DNA of 64,000 nucleotides from Setomelanomma holmii. Lineage: Eukaryota > Ascomycota > Dothideomycetes > Pleosporales > Phaeosphaeriaceae. This document shows, piece by piece, positions 23,136 to 35,249 of the stretch (positions within the stretch are counted from its first letter, which is position 1; the number at the start of each line of letters is the position of its first letter). The position numbers and the translations under genes are program-made. The stretch is taken from contig ML978156.1 of the NCBI GenBank assembly GCA_010015745.1, positions 231,635 through 295,634 on the forward strand, read 5' to 3'. Under the pieces are notes generated by a model. It searched no databases. It saw nothing but the letters and a program-made list of their open reading frames with translations, and had not been told where the DNA came from.

Positions 23136-23802
23136 TTACTTCTTCTTCGCTTGCGTTTGCTTGAAGTCCCAATTGTTCAAATGACCGCTGCCAACCTATA
23201 GGCTGTCAGTATCTTACTTGTGTCTGTCACAATTTTGCGAAGCAACGTACGCAAAGATAGGTTGCAAAGCTGAGCCAGCCGAGGTAAGGAGCCAACAGCC
23301 ATCCGCACACCGGGTCGACTTGGCCCCAGATGTATGCAAGATAGCCCACGGTTCCGCCAAGAGCCAGGATATCAGCAGTCGCAGCAATTGGCTGGTGCAG
23401 GGAGAAGTAGAGTGGAGTCCAGATGAGATTCAGTACAAGCTGGATCGTGTAGAGGGTAGCTCCTTGCTTGGCTAGCGCGACTGTCTCAGGGTTCAAGGAT
23501 GTAGCGCCCGTCGTCCACGCGCGGTAGGCAGTGTATCCCATGGTGGCATACAATGCGGTCCATACTGGTCCAAATACATAGCCTGGAGGATGTAGAGGTG
23601 GCTGCTTGATCGTGCGATATTGTTGTTGAGTGTCGCTTGCTGGAAAGTATTGTTAGCCGTGATCACGTGTGATTATATATCTGATCTTACGGCTGATGGA
23701 GAAGCCAACAGCAGTACCGCAAGCTACAGGAAGCAGTATCGCTGCAGCGGAATTGCTGAAAACGAAGTTGGGGAGAGTCAGGCTTGGGATGTAGGCCGTC
23801 AT
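23136..23802 (-). CDS. TspO/MBR family membrane protein (translocator protein homologue)
   Basis: The gene is read as complement(join(23136..23195, 23251..23639, 23691..23802)), 186 aa. Intron 1 (GTAAGA..TTCCAG, phase 1) leads into HPPGYVFGPVWTALY. Intron 2 (GTACGT..CTATAG, phase 0) leads into VGSGHLNNWDF and a Lys-rich end. The five-helix TspO signature is clear: PPGYVFGPVWT, LNLIWTPLYF, ADILALGGTVGYL and WLLAPYLGWLSFATYL. Family members bind porphyrins, haem or sterols in mitochondrial outer or ER membranes, and their role in fungi is unsettled. It is divergent from ARS2 across about 900 bp. Confidence 0.92.
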
Positions 23803-24703
23803 GGTGGGAATTGGCAGTCTTGACACCTGTCAGACTGTATGAAACCAGTGGATGGGATACGAATGAACGTCAACAAGGTGCACCAATGGGATCTTGTAGT
23901 CAAGAAAAGAGTCGCGCGATCTTATGCGATGCAAAGTCGTTCTCCTCTACGCAATGGCGCAGCCAATCAGGCTTTTGTACCTCGGCCTGTCACGAGTCCA
24001 ACGCGTTCGACCCACTTTTCCGGAGTCTTGCCGTTCTCCGTACCTTCCGCGTTCCAGCCACGTCCTGAATCCGCACTAGGCCTGTCTCAGGCGTCCTTGG
24101 GGTCTCCAGCCGCGACGGGCACCTTCACCCTTCCCATCTCCATCTCTCTCCGCTGTGCATCATCTTTGGTCCCGGAGACGCTCCAGCACATCGTGAGTGC
24201 CATCGCTTCTCGTCCTTCGCTGCCCCTTGTTGGTAATTTCCCCCTTTCTTGTAGAGCTATCTTCATAGCTTCCAAGCTTTGTCCGCGCGCCGCTGCGCTC
24301 TGCCTTCCTCCAGCTACCATGCCTCTCACCACTTCTCTTCTCCCGGCGCGGCTTGCATGCGGTCAATCGCATCAGACGCTGCCTCCTTCTTACCATATTC
24401 TTCTTCACCCGCACCCTCGTCTCTGCTAACTACACTGCCCGTGGTCTCGTCACTTAATTTGTCCTCTCTCTGACACGAGGCCTTCATGGCAAACAGCTCC
24501 GCGGCTCAATCGTCTGTCGCTTACCACGAAACCCATCTCCTGGCGAGATTGCGACTCAGAGCAAACAAGCAGACGTGCGCTGAACCGATGCTCGACTCAC
24601 TGCGCAACCCTTCGACTTGATTGAGCTCTGCAGGCCTCGGCTTATTCATTTTTGCGTCCGTCTGCACTGCCTATACGTCTAAGAAAGTCGCGTATCTGCA
24701 AAT
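23803..24703. other. divergent promoter region between tspO and ARS2, about 0.9 kb
   Basis: Two start codons face away from each other across this stretch. Pyrimidine-rich blocks at about 24000-24480 suggest a transcription start and long 5' UTR for ARS2. The open frames inside look like chance readings of low-complexity sequence. Confidence 0.45.
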
Positions 24704-27609
24704 ATGGACTCCTATCCGTATGTTATACCTTTGTTTGACACACGCAAACGATACTGACAGTTTGCAGTGCCACTCGCGAGGACTCAAGGCCACCAGTCGA
24801 TACGTACAGGAGGCGCTCGCCCGGTAAGCCATACTTCTTCCATTACAGAGCTGCCCAGATCTTCCGTTGGGACTGCTCTCGATGGTGTCCGGCGTACGGC
24901 GAACGCACGACCCTTAGTTGGAGATTGCCCTGCCACTCAATCACTGTTGCACTAGCTCATCATGCGGCATTTACTTTTTGTGCCTCCTCCTATACCTCTC
25001 AATGGGCTGGCCACTTTTTACGGAGCTCAATTGACAATGCGCTACATAGGCTCCGGAGACCGCAGAGTTAGGCGGCGCTCGCGCTCGCCTCAGAACATCG
25101 ATCGCTATCAGCCCGACCGCGCCCGTGACTACGATCATCCTCGCCGCGATGGTAACCGAAGGCGCTCATCACCACCGCCGGTGCAGGCTGGCATAGATCG
25201 CTATGTCCCCGGTCAAGATACCTTCACTCCCACCTACACAACGAACCCCATCCCGAACCCGATGTCGCTTGAATACCAGGTCGGTTTTAACTTCTTTGCG
25301 GAGTGGTGGCGAGTCGAACAAGTCATCAAGGAAGAAAAGGAGCGCGCTAAGAATGGCGGACGGAAGGCGATCCTGAAGGGTGAGCGCGAGGCTCGGGAAG
25401 AGCGAGGTAAAGAGCGAGAACAAATACAAGCAGCGTACGACGAGTACAAGGAAAAGCTTCAGGTACAAATGGCCAAGACATTCGTCGAGAAACATAAGAG
25501 CGAGGAGTGGTTCAAGGAGCGCTACGATCCCGACTACGACCAAGCGTTCAAACAGAAGCTGAAGGACTACCGGCTTGGCATTTATGCTGACTGGGAGCGG
25601 CAATTGGACGAGGGCTATTTCGACGAATTCACTCTAGAAGGCATTTACAAGAATGACTCAAATGGTGCGGGTGGTATCGTCGAGAAGGAAGAAGGCGAGA
25701 CGACAGCTGCCAATGAAGTCTTGGGCGTAGGCGATTTGTTACCCTGCAAAGGCGGCGAGATTCGAGATGAGTCTGCCTTCCAGCCGACACTACTCATTAA
25801 AACTATTGCGCCCACTGTCAACCGCGAGAAAGTCGAAGAGTTCTGCAAGGAGCATCTCGGAGAAGGACCTGGTGGGTTCAAATGGCTCAGCTTGAGTGAC
25901 CCGAATCCCCTCAAGAAATGCCATCGCATCGGATGGGTCATCCTCCATCCTGGCGATGACCAGTCAACGGTCGGCGATGATCGTGGCGATGGCCGTGATG
26001 AAGAAGGAGAAGATGGTGCCGTCGAAGAGAAGTCCATATCGAGCCCACAAGGTACCGCACACAAGGCACTTGAGGCCCTCAACGGCAAGACTGTCATTGA
26101 TGAAGACCGTGGGAACTTTACATGCCATGTGGGCATTCATGAGCCACCGGCGGCTCCTCGCAAGAAGGCTCTTTGGGATCTCTTTTCTGCGCCCGAGCGG
26201 ATCGAGCGTGATCTAGAGCTAGCGGAGCGTCTAGTTAAGAAGCTGGACAGCGAGCTGAAGGCCGATCGCGACGATCAATTCTCAGAATTGGACGGTGCTG
26301 CCAAAGTCGAACAACGTGTTGAAGATCTTCGCTCAAAAGGCTGGCTCCAGCCACCAGCAAATGCTCCAGCACCACCGAAGAAGGAGCGAGATCTAGAAGA
26401 TCTAGAAGAAGGCGAGGACGAAGTCATGGAAGACGACGAAGGCACTTATGACGATGAAGTCGATGATGAGGAACTTCTGGTGAAAAAGAAGAAGCTCGAT
26501 CTTCTGATCGAGTACCTGCGGCGGGTTTACAACTTTTGCTTCTTCTGTGTGTTCGAGAGCGACTCTGTTCACGAATTGATTCGCAAATGCGCAGGTGGAC
26601 ATCTTCGTCGCCCACGTGCTAGCCTGACTACCGCGGCCAAAGCGACTGCCAGAGCTACAGCAGACGGTCAGCCGTTCCCATATCGAAAGCAAGAGTCCCA
26701 AGGGGATCCAGAGAACAATGGTGACAGCCCTGTCGAGGAACGCAAACCCATCAAGATCAGTGGCAAGAACCAACAGCAGCTTCAACGAGCTTTCAATTGG
26801 GTCAAGACATACGAAGAGAAGCTCCTCCAGCTGCTTGAGCCGGAGAACGTCGACATCCGCAAGCTGGGTGGCAAGCCTCTGGACGAAGCAATTGAAGACG
26901 AGCTTTCTCGCTATGTCAAGCAGGAAGATGAATCCAAGTGGCGTTGCAAAGTCCCCGAATGCACAAAGCTGTTCAAGGGTCAGCACTTCTGGCGCAAGCA
27001 CGTTGAGAAGCGCCACCCTGAGTGGCTGGAGAAGCTGCATAAGGATGTAAGTATTGTTCCTGTGCGGTCATTGTATTTTTGCTTAATGAAATGCAGCTTC
27101 GACTTGTCAATGCATATGTTGTCGACCCTGCCCACATTGCTCCGTCACGAAGTGATGCCAATAGTAATGGCCACTTTCCCATGGGCAATCACGTTCAGGC
27201 TACTGGTACTCCTCGAGGTTTCAACCTGGCCAGCTTGAATATGGGTATGCCCAACAACGGCATGCAAAATGGCATGAACCTTGGAGCCATGTTCAATCCT
27301 GCTCTGGGTAACTGGGACCCCAATGCCCCTGTTGATGATCGTCACCAATCTGGGCCAATGCGACGAGGAGGACACCGCTTCAACAACAGCCGAACCGGGC
27401 CATATGACAGGCAGAACCGAGACGGTCGTGGTCGACCTAATGGCACTAACGGTCGTCTGACACCTCCCCCGCGTGGAGGTAGGCCTGGTGCACCGCGTTA
27501 CGGGGATGGCGGGCCAGGTCCTGCGGTGTCCACACAAGGTCGCTCAATCAAGAGCTACGAAGATCTGGATGCTGTAGGTGGAGGTGGTAGCGGAGAGCTG
27601 AACTACTGA
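24704..27609 (+). CDS. ARS2/SERRATE-type C2H2 zinc-finger protein
   Basis: The gene is read as join(24704..24717, 24768..24823, 25050..27046, 27097..27609), 859 aa. The 14-nt exon 1 and 56-nt exon 2 give MDSYPATREDSRPPVDTYRR and then RSP; the 226-bp third intron leads into GSGDRRVRRRSRSPQ. An Arg/Ser-rich N-terminus precedes the SERRATE/Ars2 N-terminal domain (EYQVGFNFFAEWWRVEQVI, then AKTFVEKHKSEEWFKERYDP). The C2H2 finger is near 650-685 (CKVPECTKLFKGQHFWRKHV). The C-terminus has Gly/Asn/Met-rich and RGG-like sequence ending in RSIKSYEDLDAVGGGG. Family members link the nuclear cap-binding complex to RNA processing and decay; in S. pombe Pir2 acts in RNA elimination and heterochromatin. Confidence 0.93.
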
Positions 27610-28663
27610 GTTGAGTGAGTTCAAGTTTCATGTTCATTACCTAGACAGGGTGGTCATCGGCACTCCGCCAAGTGCTGTGTGACTAGGTCATAGGGCTGGC
27701 GTTGGCAAGGGTGCACTTCCGATTCAAGCAAGACTGTCTCTGCTTACCTCCTAATGCACATTTCAGGAGAAATTCGGCTATGCGTCGGGCGGCGTTCTTC
27801 CAGGTCTACAAGTATCACCTCATCTTCAACTATGTATTTGTAAATATACAGTGCAGCTAGAATGAAAGTAAATTGCCAAAGCAAGCCAAAGGTTGTCCTC
27901 GAAGCTATGATGTCTTGTTGCAGATGCCAACGTGCCGGTAAGCGTTAGTGCCAAGTTACGGAAAAGTACAATATGCAAACCCAAAGACGTGCTCCTTGGC
28001 CATGGCCAGAACATGCACAAGGAAGCTTGATGGAATCTAGTCACTTGCCATATGGGTGGCCTTTGTTGTTTGCGGTTTTGACCTGGTGTTTCTGACCGAT
28101 GACCGCATCAGCTCAGCTCGACGGAGGGGCACCTGAAGCTCGCGTCGTACCTACCCTTTGCAGAATATTCAGCGCATGCGCGTAAGCTCGGTGAATATTT
28201 GAAGATTGACCCGCCAAGCACACAGGCATGCCGTCTGTTCCTCCAGCGTGCGTGCGGCTGCCCGTGGTGTCCTTGTCGAGTCCTCTTGCCCTCGTGCTAT
28301 TTGCTCGGTCGTACTGCGTGGCTCGGGCGTTACGTCACTGCATGCAACAGCCACACCTTTTCCACGCGCCCGCACTTGCTTCAGTGCTGACAAGGTCCAA
28401 ACCCGTCGTCTTTGAATAGACCTCCGGCAGTGTCTTTTCCTTGAGGACCCGCTTCGAGCCCTCTTGTTTGTTCTACTGCGTCTCGGCACCCAAGCGCGCT
28501 TCAGCCTCAGCGCAGCCACAGGTTGAGCTCCGTCATACAACACGCGTCGACATTACCACGACAGGGTTGTTGGGTGCGCAACCTGTGTACTAATCCTTCT
28601 ATCCTGTGGTCTCTCTTTGCTATACTCCAGCCCTAGCATCCGCTTTCGCCCTAATAATCCATA
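27610..28663. other. intergenic, about 1.05 kb
   Basis: This runs between the ARS2 stop and the start of the PX protein. Open frames at 28169-28543 are antisense and overlapping readings of a pyrimidine-rich promoter. No gene is supported. Confidence 0.4.
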
Positions 28664-31600
28664 ATGTCCGCGAACACCCCGCCATCCATCAAGCTCAACG
28701 GCGCCGTAGAGCCTACCACCATGACGACCCCAAACCCAGTCCCGAACTTTGGCGACCCCAATATCGCAAGCACAGAACGACCGGCTCCATCACGAACAGA
28801 TACGACCTTCTCTAAATACTCCACTATGTCTGTGCCGCCAGAGGGATCCATCTTGACCGGCAAGCAGGAACATTGTATGCAGGACCATGACTCCAGGAGG
28901 CGCAAACACTGCTAACAACTCTGCAGACCTCAAGCGCGAACTCATTTCCCAGCAGACCAAATTCGAGATCTCCGAGCTCAATACACCCACAGCTTTGCAG
29001 CGCTTCGGCGCGCCCTTCCGCTCAGAGGCGGGGGAAGTTGCACCCGAGGACTCAGAACTGCCACTCCTTCGTTACATATTCGTCCACCATGTTCGGAACT
29101 TTCCATTCCTAGACAAGGCCAAGGAGAAGGAGTTTTGGCAGGATAAGCTCCAAATCGTAAGTTGACAACAGCTATGCCGTTTGTGTAATGAAGCTAAGGG
29201 TGGGCATCCGCAGTTCCTCGAGTCCTTTGCGAGCAAAGACATCTCCTCATCCGAAGACCGATTGGAGGAAACAAAGCGAAGGAAACTTGCAACGAAAGCG
29301 CATAAATTGGTGGAGCTTATGATGGTCTCTGGGGTTCCCACAGCTTCTGGCTACGAAGAGCGGATACGCTTTGCAGAGATGGAGATCGTTGATCGGCAAG
29401 CGAACGAGAAGGGCCTCACAATGAATGCACCAAGTGGACATTTCATCAATGGCTGGGACGTCAATATTGCAGGCGTGCGGACAACGTCTGTGAAGAAGCA
29501 TCTGAGGTATCACACACATGCGGTAGGCTACGATCTCTGTCCCGCTGGAAGCGAAGTTACTAACTTACGATCTTGTAGGAATATCTCATTCGAGTCAAAC
29601 AGGGCGAGGACAAAGACTTCTACATCGGACGGCGATATGCAGACTTCGTAGCGCTACACAAACGCATACGACTCGAGCTGCCTGGCAAGGTGCTTCCTCC
29701 TCTTCCGCGCAAGAACAAGAAAGATGGGCTTCTCCACTCGTCCAACGTGGACGATGACGATGTCAGCTCAATATCCTCGACTTCCACTCAGGAGCCAGCT
29801 CCGGATCCATATGAGAGCAGTGGCGGTGGGGGAGGCCTCCGGGGCTATCTGTTCGGTGGTGGGCACAAGAGAAACAGCTCGCAGACGTCGCTTGGGAGAG
29901 GAAGATCTCCGAGAGCATCTGGTGAGAATCTGGCATACAAGCCGCCACGGAAACTCTACCGAGAAGAGCAGCGTGTATCACTTCGAGCCTTTCTCCGCAA
30001 CTTCCTCCACAACGAAAGAATCGCACAATCGAATGCAATGGCAGACTTCCTCACCCACGATCCAATCGAGATCAATGAAGAGGAAATGGAAGACATTGAG
30101 AGGCGAGAAGAGATGGACGCGAAGCGCATACAAGAGCAGAGACAATTTTACGAGGTTGCGCGGTCTCGCGCTGCAGAGCTGGATATACATATGGAGAAGT
30201 TCCGTCGAGAGATTGTTGAGGCTAATGGTCTGACAAATCTGTTCGCAGAGATCAAAGCGAAAAACACGATCAGAGAGCTCAAGCCCGAATATCAGAAGTT
30301 TGCGGAATGGTTACGGATAGAGATCGCAGCTACCATTTACCATCTCTTCCTCGCAGAGGACAACTCGCCAGAGCTTTTCGCACAGCTAAAACGGATACAT
30401 TCATTAGTACCCTACGGTGTGCTTAAGAATGTAATCAGGATCGCCAATCCTGCGGCCGTCATGAGCGGCGTTCTTGACCTCTTCCTCGCACAACCTTTCG
30501 GAGCACGGTCACTTCTTCAGCGAATTTTTGGTATGGCCATCCACGATGGTGTCAACTCAGTACAGAAATCAATCGACACTTTGGCGACGACCAAGATCAA
30601 GGACAATGTTCTTTGTGCCAAGATCAAGGCCTTTGTACAAGCAGACGAGGCAGTCAAAGATGCCATCAGAGCAGAGGCCGCGAGTGACAATATCGACATC
30701 GTGGTCACTATTCTCCGATCCGAATTCTTCCAGCCTGAGCTGAGTTCGCAGCAAGTCGAGAAGGTATTCAATGCTTATGTTGCATGGAACAACGCGGTGG
30801 AGACAGTCAGGCCTGGTCGCTTGAGCAGGAAGACTAGCAGTCGCAGCAACCTCACAACAGGGTCTACCGCGATACCTCCAATTGACAAAGAATTCCGACA
30901 AGGAGCTGAACTGTTTGCACATCTTAAGCAGTATCTCAAGTTGTGTCTACGGCAGCGAGACAAGCTGATGATGTTGCAAATCATTGAAGAGGCAAGTAAC
31001 TGGGCTTATATAATACTGTACAAAACAGCTAACATCGTCCAGCCTACCACACTTCAACTGTTCCGCGACCTCTTCACGATTTTCTACGAACCGCTGGTCA
31101 GGGTGTATAAGTCTGCCAATGTCTACAACAGCATCACCGATTTCGCCATGTTCGTCGATGACACAATCAAGACTATCGATGCTTGTCAGCGACAGGAGAT
31201 CTCCGCGGATCCCAACCAGACAGTGCAAGCTTTCATTGACCTCTGTGCACGACACGAGGACAACTTCTACAAGTTCGTCCACGAAGTACATCTTCACGAC
31301 AACGGGTTGTTCGACCAACTCATGGGCTGGCTAGAAGGAATACTCGAGTTCCTCCGACATGGTCCTGGAGGTGGCGGGAAGCTCGATATGAACGCACTGG
31401 TCCAGGGTGCCATGGATTCTGGTCTCATCGATAAGTGGAAGGCCACAAAGGAGATCAATAGTCTGATCAGGTGGCAAACAGCGCGCAAGAAGTGGCATGC
31501 AGACAAGACGAGGCAGAAGATGGCAAGCGCAGGTGACGAGCCCGATGGCATGATGGGCGGCATGGCAGGGTTCAAGTCCAGTGACTTTGGGTTGAACGAG

Positions 31601-31880
31601 GTAGGACATGATAACTGCTTATGCGAAAGCTTTGCTAACATGGATATAGCTGGATCTACAAGATCTCGAACTTGACGACGACGCTACAGATTCAGATATC
31701 GAGGAAGACATGGATGACGAAGACATTGCGGACCCAATAGAGGCGGAACGCAAGAAGCGAGCACTTACGGCTGAGAAGCTGAGGCGGAAAGCGGGCGAGC
31801 CGAAGAAGCCACAGATCGAGGAGCTGTATAAACTTAGTCCGAGCTTTGTTAGTATGCTGAGAGGAGTACTGGCACAGTAG
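28664..31880 (+). CDS. PXB-PX-DUF3818 protein, yeast Lec1 (YPR097W) type
   Basis: The exons are 28664..28874, 28927..29156, 29214..29522, 29579..30991, 31043..31600 and 31650..31880, giving 983 aa. The stretch 30992-31042 begins GCAAGT, contains GCTAAC near its end and closes with GTCCAG: a 51-nt GC-AG intron. Keeping it leaves the frame open and adds 17 residues. Domains in order: Ser/Thr-rich N-terminus; PX-associated (PXB) domain at about 71-250; PX domain from about 250 (DFYIGRRYADFVALHKRIR, ELPGKVLPPLPRKNKK) with a Gly/Ser-rich loop; a long helical DUF3818 region (IFYEPLVRVYKSANVYNS); an acidic-basic tail. PX domains bind phosphoinositides, and Lec1 is tied to sterol and lipid organisation at membranes. 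Confidence 0.9.
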
Positions 31881-32386
31881 ACTGGGAAGCCTGCGAGAGC
31901 AGACGGACTGTAAGGACGAAGAATTGTATGGTCAGGACAATACCTCGTAGCATACTGGCATAATTGTTCTGCGACGCCAATACATCTCTAGCATGGGACA
32001 CAGTTGGTTAAGATCAGAATCTTTACTCGTGTTTACATGTAACGTCACTTCTTCCTTTCTCAGCCTCACACCATCGCACATCTTCCCGCCGATACACTCT
32101 GTTCTACTACTGCCTCTTGTTAGCTACGAGGGAACCTTACAGGGTTCTTTAGAATCCGAGTAATCGCCGCCATCCATTACTGCAGCCAATAGAAGCCTCA
32201 TCTCGCAACTTGAGTAACTGCTCTGATTCGTTCGTCACTTTTTGACTATTCTGGTCATGTTCCCTCGTACCACCTAGCTGACAAGAGGCAGTACTACGGT
32301 CACCACCACCTCGCGAACTCTGCTTCCGTTGCTCCAATACAAGACAGTAAATACTTCACCCGGGACGGCTTCAAGGACATGCGAAA
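31881..32386. other. intergenic, about 0.5 kb
   Basis: This holds the 3' UTR of the PX gene and the promoter of LPxELRN copy 5. I see no supported frame. Confidence 0.4.
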
Positions 32387-33061
32387 ATGGATGAACATCC
32401 GCACTCAGCAATGTAAGCGCCTGGTTCTTTCATGCGAGCACGTGTGCAGCCGTGATACTGACGAATTGGTAGCTCACTCCGCAATCAAGCAGCCTCCCCA
32501 CTCTTGCGACTGCCCGCCGAGCTGCGCAACAAGATCTTCGAACACGTCCTTGGTGGCTACGACATCTTCGTCGGCATTTGGCCGCGCCACATGGAAAGGA
32601 GGCTGGACCGACCATTCGACTCGTTCCGCGAAGGAGGAAGCCATTTCCTCGGCTTGCTACAAGTCTGCCAGCAGATATACACGGAGGCAAAAACATTGCC
32701 ATTCAGCCTCAACGAGTTTTCGGGATGGGTCGGTGGTCTGACTCGGCTCTCCTTCGACAGCAACCTCAGCGAGAACCAGATCAACAAAATCAGAGTGGTG
32801 ACTATCCGACTGAAATACTGTGGCATTGGCTTCTATCGCTACTCACAAGACCCGATTGACTTGACACCGTCTTTCGTCGAACTCCTACACTTTGTGCAGA
32901 ACCTCAAGAAATTCGAGAAGCTGAAGATCGATCGCTATTGGGATGATACGATGATGAGTCGCGTGATGGATTCTATGTGGGACACGTTCGACGTCGAGTT
33001 TAGAGAGAAGTTGCGAAGGGGTGAGGTCGTGGTGAAGCACAAGGTGTGGTTGCACGAGTAG
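32387..33061 (+). CDS. LPxELRNxIY family protein, copy 5
   Basis: The gene is read as join(32387..32412, 32473..33061), 204 aa, intact. Exon 1 is again 26 nt (MDEHPHSA plus two bases), with a GTAAGC donor and a GGTAG acceptor in phase 2. Exon 2 starts SLRNQAASPLLRLPAELRNK, then IFEHVLGGYDI. Later come VCQQIYTEAKTLPFSLNEF, NKIRVVTIRLKY and VELLHFVQNLKKFEKLKI, ending with a Trp-containing helix (MDSMWDTFDVEFREKL). It has the cleanest full-length domain pattern of the set and can serve as the reference copy. Function unknown. Confidence 0.82.
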
Positions 33062-33335
33062 GACAAGCAGTCCTCTAGCTTCATAGAGATTAGTCAGTAT
33101 ATCGTGAAAAGTTTCCTATCATTTGGCTCTACACGCCCCTTTGGTGACATAGTTACGTTCTTTCCTCATAATCTACCCTCATGAGCACAGCCATAAGCTT
33201 TCCATTACCTCGATCGATACACTCAACCTTAACCTTCGAAGCTACACGCAGTCTAGATTTGCTGCATTTGCTGCTCTCAATCTCAATTGCCACCATCAGA
33301 CTTGGACACAGTATCTCCTCGTCCACGGAGCCACC

Positions 33336-34036
33336 ATGGTTTCGCACCCCAACGCAGACATGTGAGTATAGTCAGGCAAGCCCCGCAGTCAATATTTTGA
33401 CCGACCATAGCTCTCTTCTCAACCAGCAGGCATCGCCTTTACTTCGTCTGCCTGCCGAACTGCGCGACATCATCTACAAGTTCGCGCTGGGCGGCTACGA
33501 GATCTATCTCGGCACAATCAGGCTATCATAGGGGTGACAAGATATTCTCCAGGTTCAAAAGGGCCGATATAGCCTGGACCCAATCAACGGAACGCTCTCT
33601 CAGCCTCCTCCTTGCCTGTCGCCAAAGCTCCGTCGAGGCGAAATCGATCCCATTCAAGCACAACGTATTCGGCGGCCTGATCGGAAATCTGCAATCGATC
33701 CTCCGCAGCGCCTTCCTACCACAGGCCAAAGGCAGCACAATCCGGAGTATACGTCTATAACACTGGCCATGCTGCTGCGAGGTGACGAATGTGTACAAAT
33801 ACAAAGGTCTGGAAGAGGAGGTCAGCATGTTGCTGGATATTGTACGGATGCTCGAGGGAGTCGGACGGGTTCAGATCATGTGTACATGAGTGAGCGCTCA
33901 TTGTACGGGCCATGAGCATGCCATGATATTTGAGACATGGAGTGATATGATTGGTAAAGAGCTGAGAGCGGAAGGTTGCGAGGTTGTGGTGGGTTATAGC
34001 TGGCCCGGGAAGAGTGGGAAGGTTCAGCAATCTTAG
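33336..34036 (+). pseudogene. LPxELRNxIY family, copy 6, heavily damaged
   Basis: Exon 1 is intact and 26 nt long (33336-33361, MVSHPNAD plus two bases) and a GTGAGT..CCATAG intron joins to SLLNQQASPLLRLPAELRDI, then IYKFALGGYEIYLG. A TAG follows at about 33529, and the continuation (RSLSLLLACRQSSVEAKSIP, then FKHNVFGG) is in another frame. More breaks follow: a TAA after STIRSIRL, a TGA after GRVQIMCT and another frame change before the typical end AMIFETWSDMIGKELRAEG. The remnants stay in the right order to about 34036. The start and splice sites look much healthier than the rest. Confidence 0.75.
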
Positions 34037-34191
34037 CTTTGTGGCTATGTGGCTCGCAGCGTAGAGTCCGATACAGCGATCCAACGACAAGATATCGTAG
34101 GAGAAGCCATCGGTAGAAGGAGAGCAAAGATATTATTATTCAGCCTCGAAATCATTCCCACCACCTCTACCAAATACTACCCACGTCTCCG

Positions 34192-34970
34192 CTAATCGAA
34201 TTGCACATCGACGTGCCTCCCAACAGCGCGGCACACACTATCACGATACATGCTCTGTACCAACGCCTCGGAAGAATGAGGATTTGCGCTCGGAACTATC
34301 GCGAGCTTGACCACGTCAAGGCCTGTCAGAAGCCGTAGCCCAGAGTCCTGCACTTGTCGTCTATCGAACCGCGTGACGATAGATAAGCGGACAGTTCTTA
34401 TTGCCTGTTGTCAATTGAATATTAGGACGAGTTTCTTGTATGTTGTGTATGTCCAACGGGTCGGGACTAACGTGTTGTTGCTGAGCAGTGAGCTTGAGGA
34501 CAACGTTTGCGAATGAGATCCAGCCTGAGAAAGATATTTCACAGGACTGAAGTGGAAGAAGCTTGGTCTCGGCGCGAATCTGGCGGCAGATCGTGGTAGC
34601 CCTGACAAGCTCATGTGCGTAGATGGAAAGGCGAGTCCAGGTATCTTGGAGATAGACAGATCGTAGCTTATGTCCGTTGAGTATCTGGATGATGAGGCCA
34701 CTGAACACGAAGGCGAAGATGCGGTCACAGATCTCCCTTGGCAGACGAAGTAGTGTTGAATGTTGCGCGTTTAGGCTGGTTCTATGGAGATTGTTAGGGT
34801 TACGCGTGAGATCTAGCAGCGTAGTTCGAGGGCTTCACTTGTTGTCATCTGAACAGAGCAAGCTACTCTGGGGTTAGATAAGACTCAACTTACCGAACCT
34901 CTGCTTCCTCCTGTAGTAGTTCATTCGAAGTGGGCCTGGTCCTCTGGAAGCTAAAGCTGTTTGCTCTCAT
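34192..34970 (-). CDS. LPxELRNxIY family protein, copy 7 (three exons)
   Basis: The gene is read as complement(join(34192..34404, 34472..34781, 34894..34970)), 199 aa. Exon 1 is longer than in most copies (77 nt, MRANSFSFQRTRPTSNELLQ and more) but ends in phase 2 like the others. Exon 2 carries AQHSTLLRLPREICDRIFAF and ICRQIRAETKLLPLQ. A second intron (GTTAGT..CAACAG, phase 0, 67 nt) joins LKLTAQQQH to AIRTVRLSIVTRFDRRQ, which matches copy 1 (SLTSQQRSAITTVKL). Without this intron the frame stops early at 34361, so the extra intron is an inference from paralogue alignment. It is divergent from copy 8, with 279 bp between the start codons. Confidence 0.68.
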
Positions 34971-35249
34971 AATGTCTCCAGCAAAGGAATCGGCAGTAGC
35001 TAGTGCAAGGTGCGGAAATGGCGATTGATGTGAGCGATGTATGGCGGGGCCGGTGATTGTATGAGACAGAACTCTCGTGATTGCTCTCACCCGAGGTTTC
35101 CTTCACTCGCAGTGAGTGATGTCATAACTTTCAACGGTCTCCGACATCTGTGGTCTCGCTCTGCTCTGCCCTTCTCAAACAAATACCTGGATCGTAGAAC
35201 CTTTGCAACCCAAGGAATTGACAAGAAACTTGAGCAGGAGGAAGAGGAG

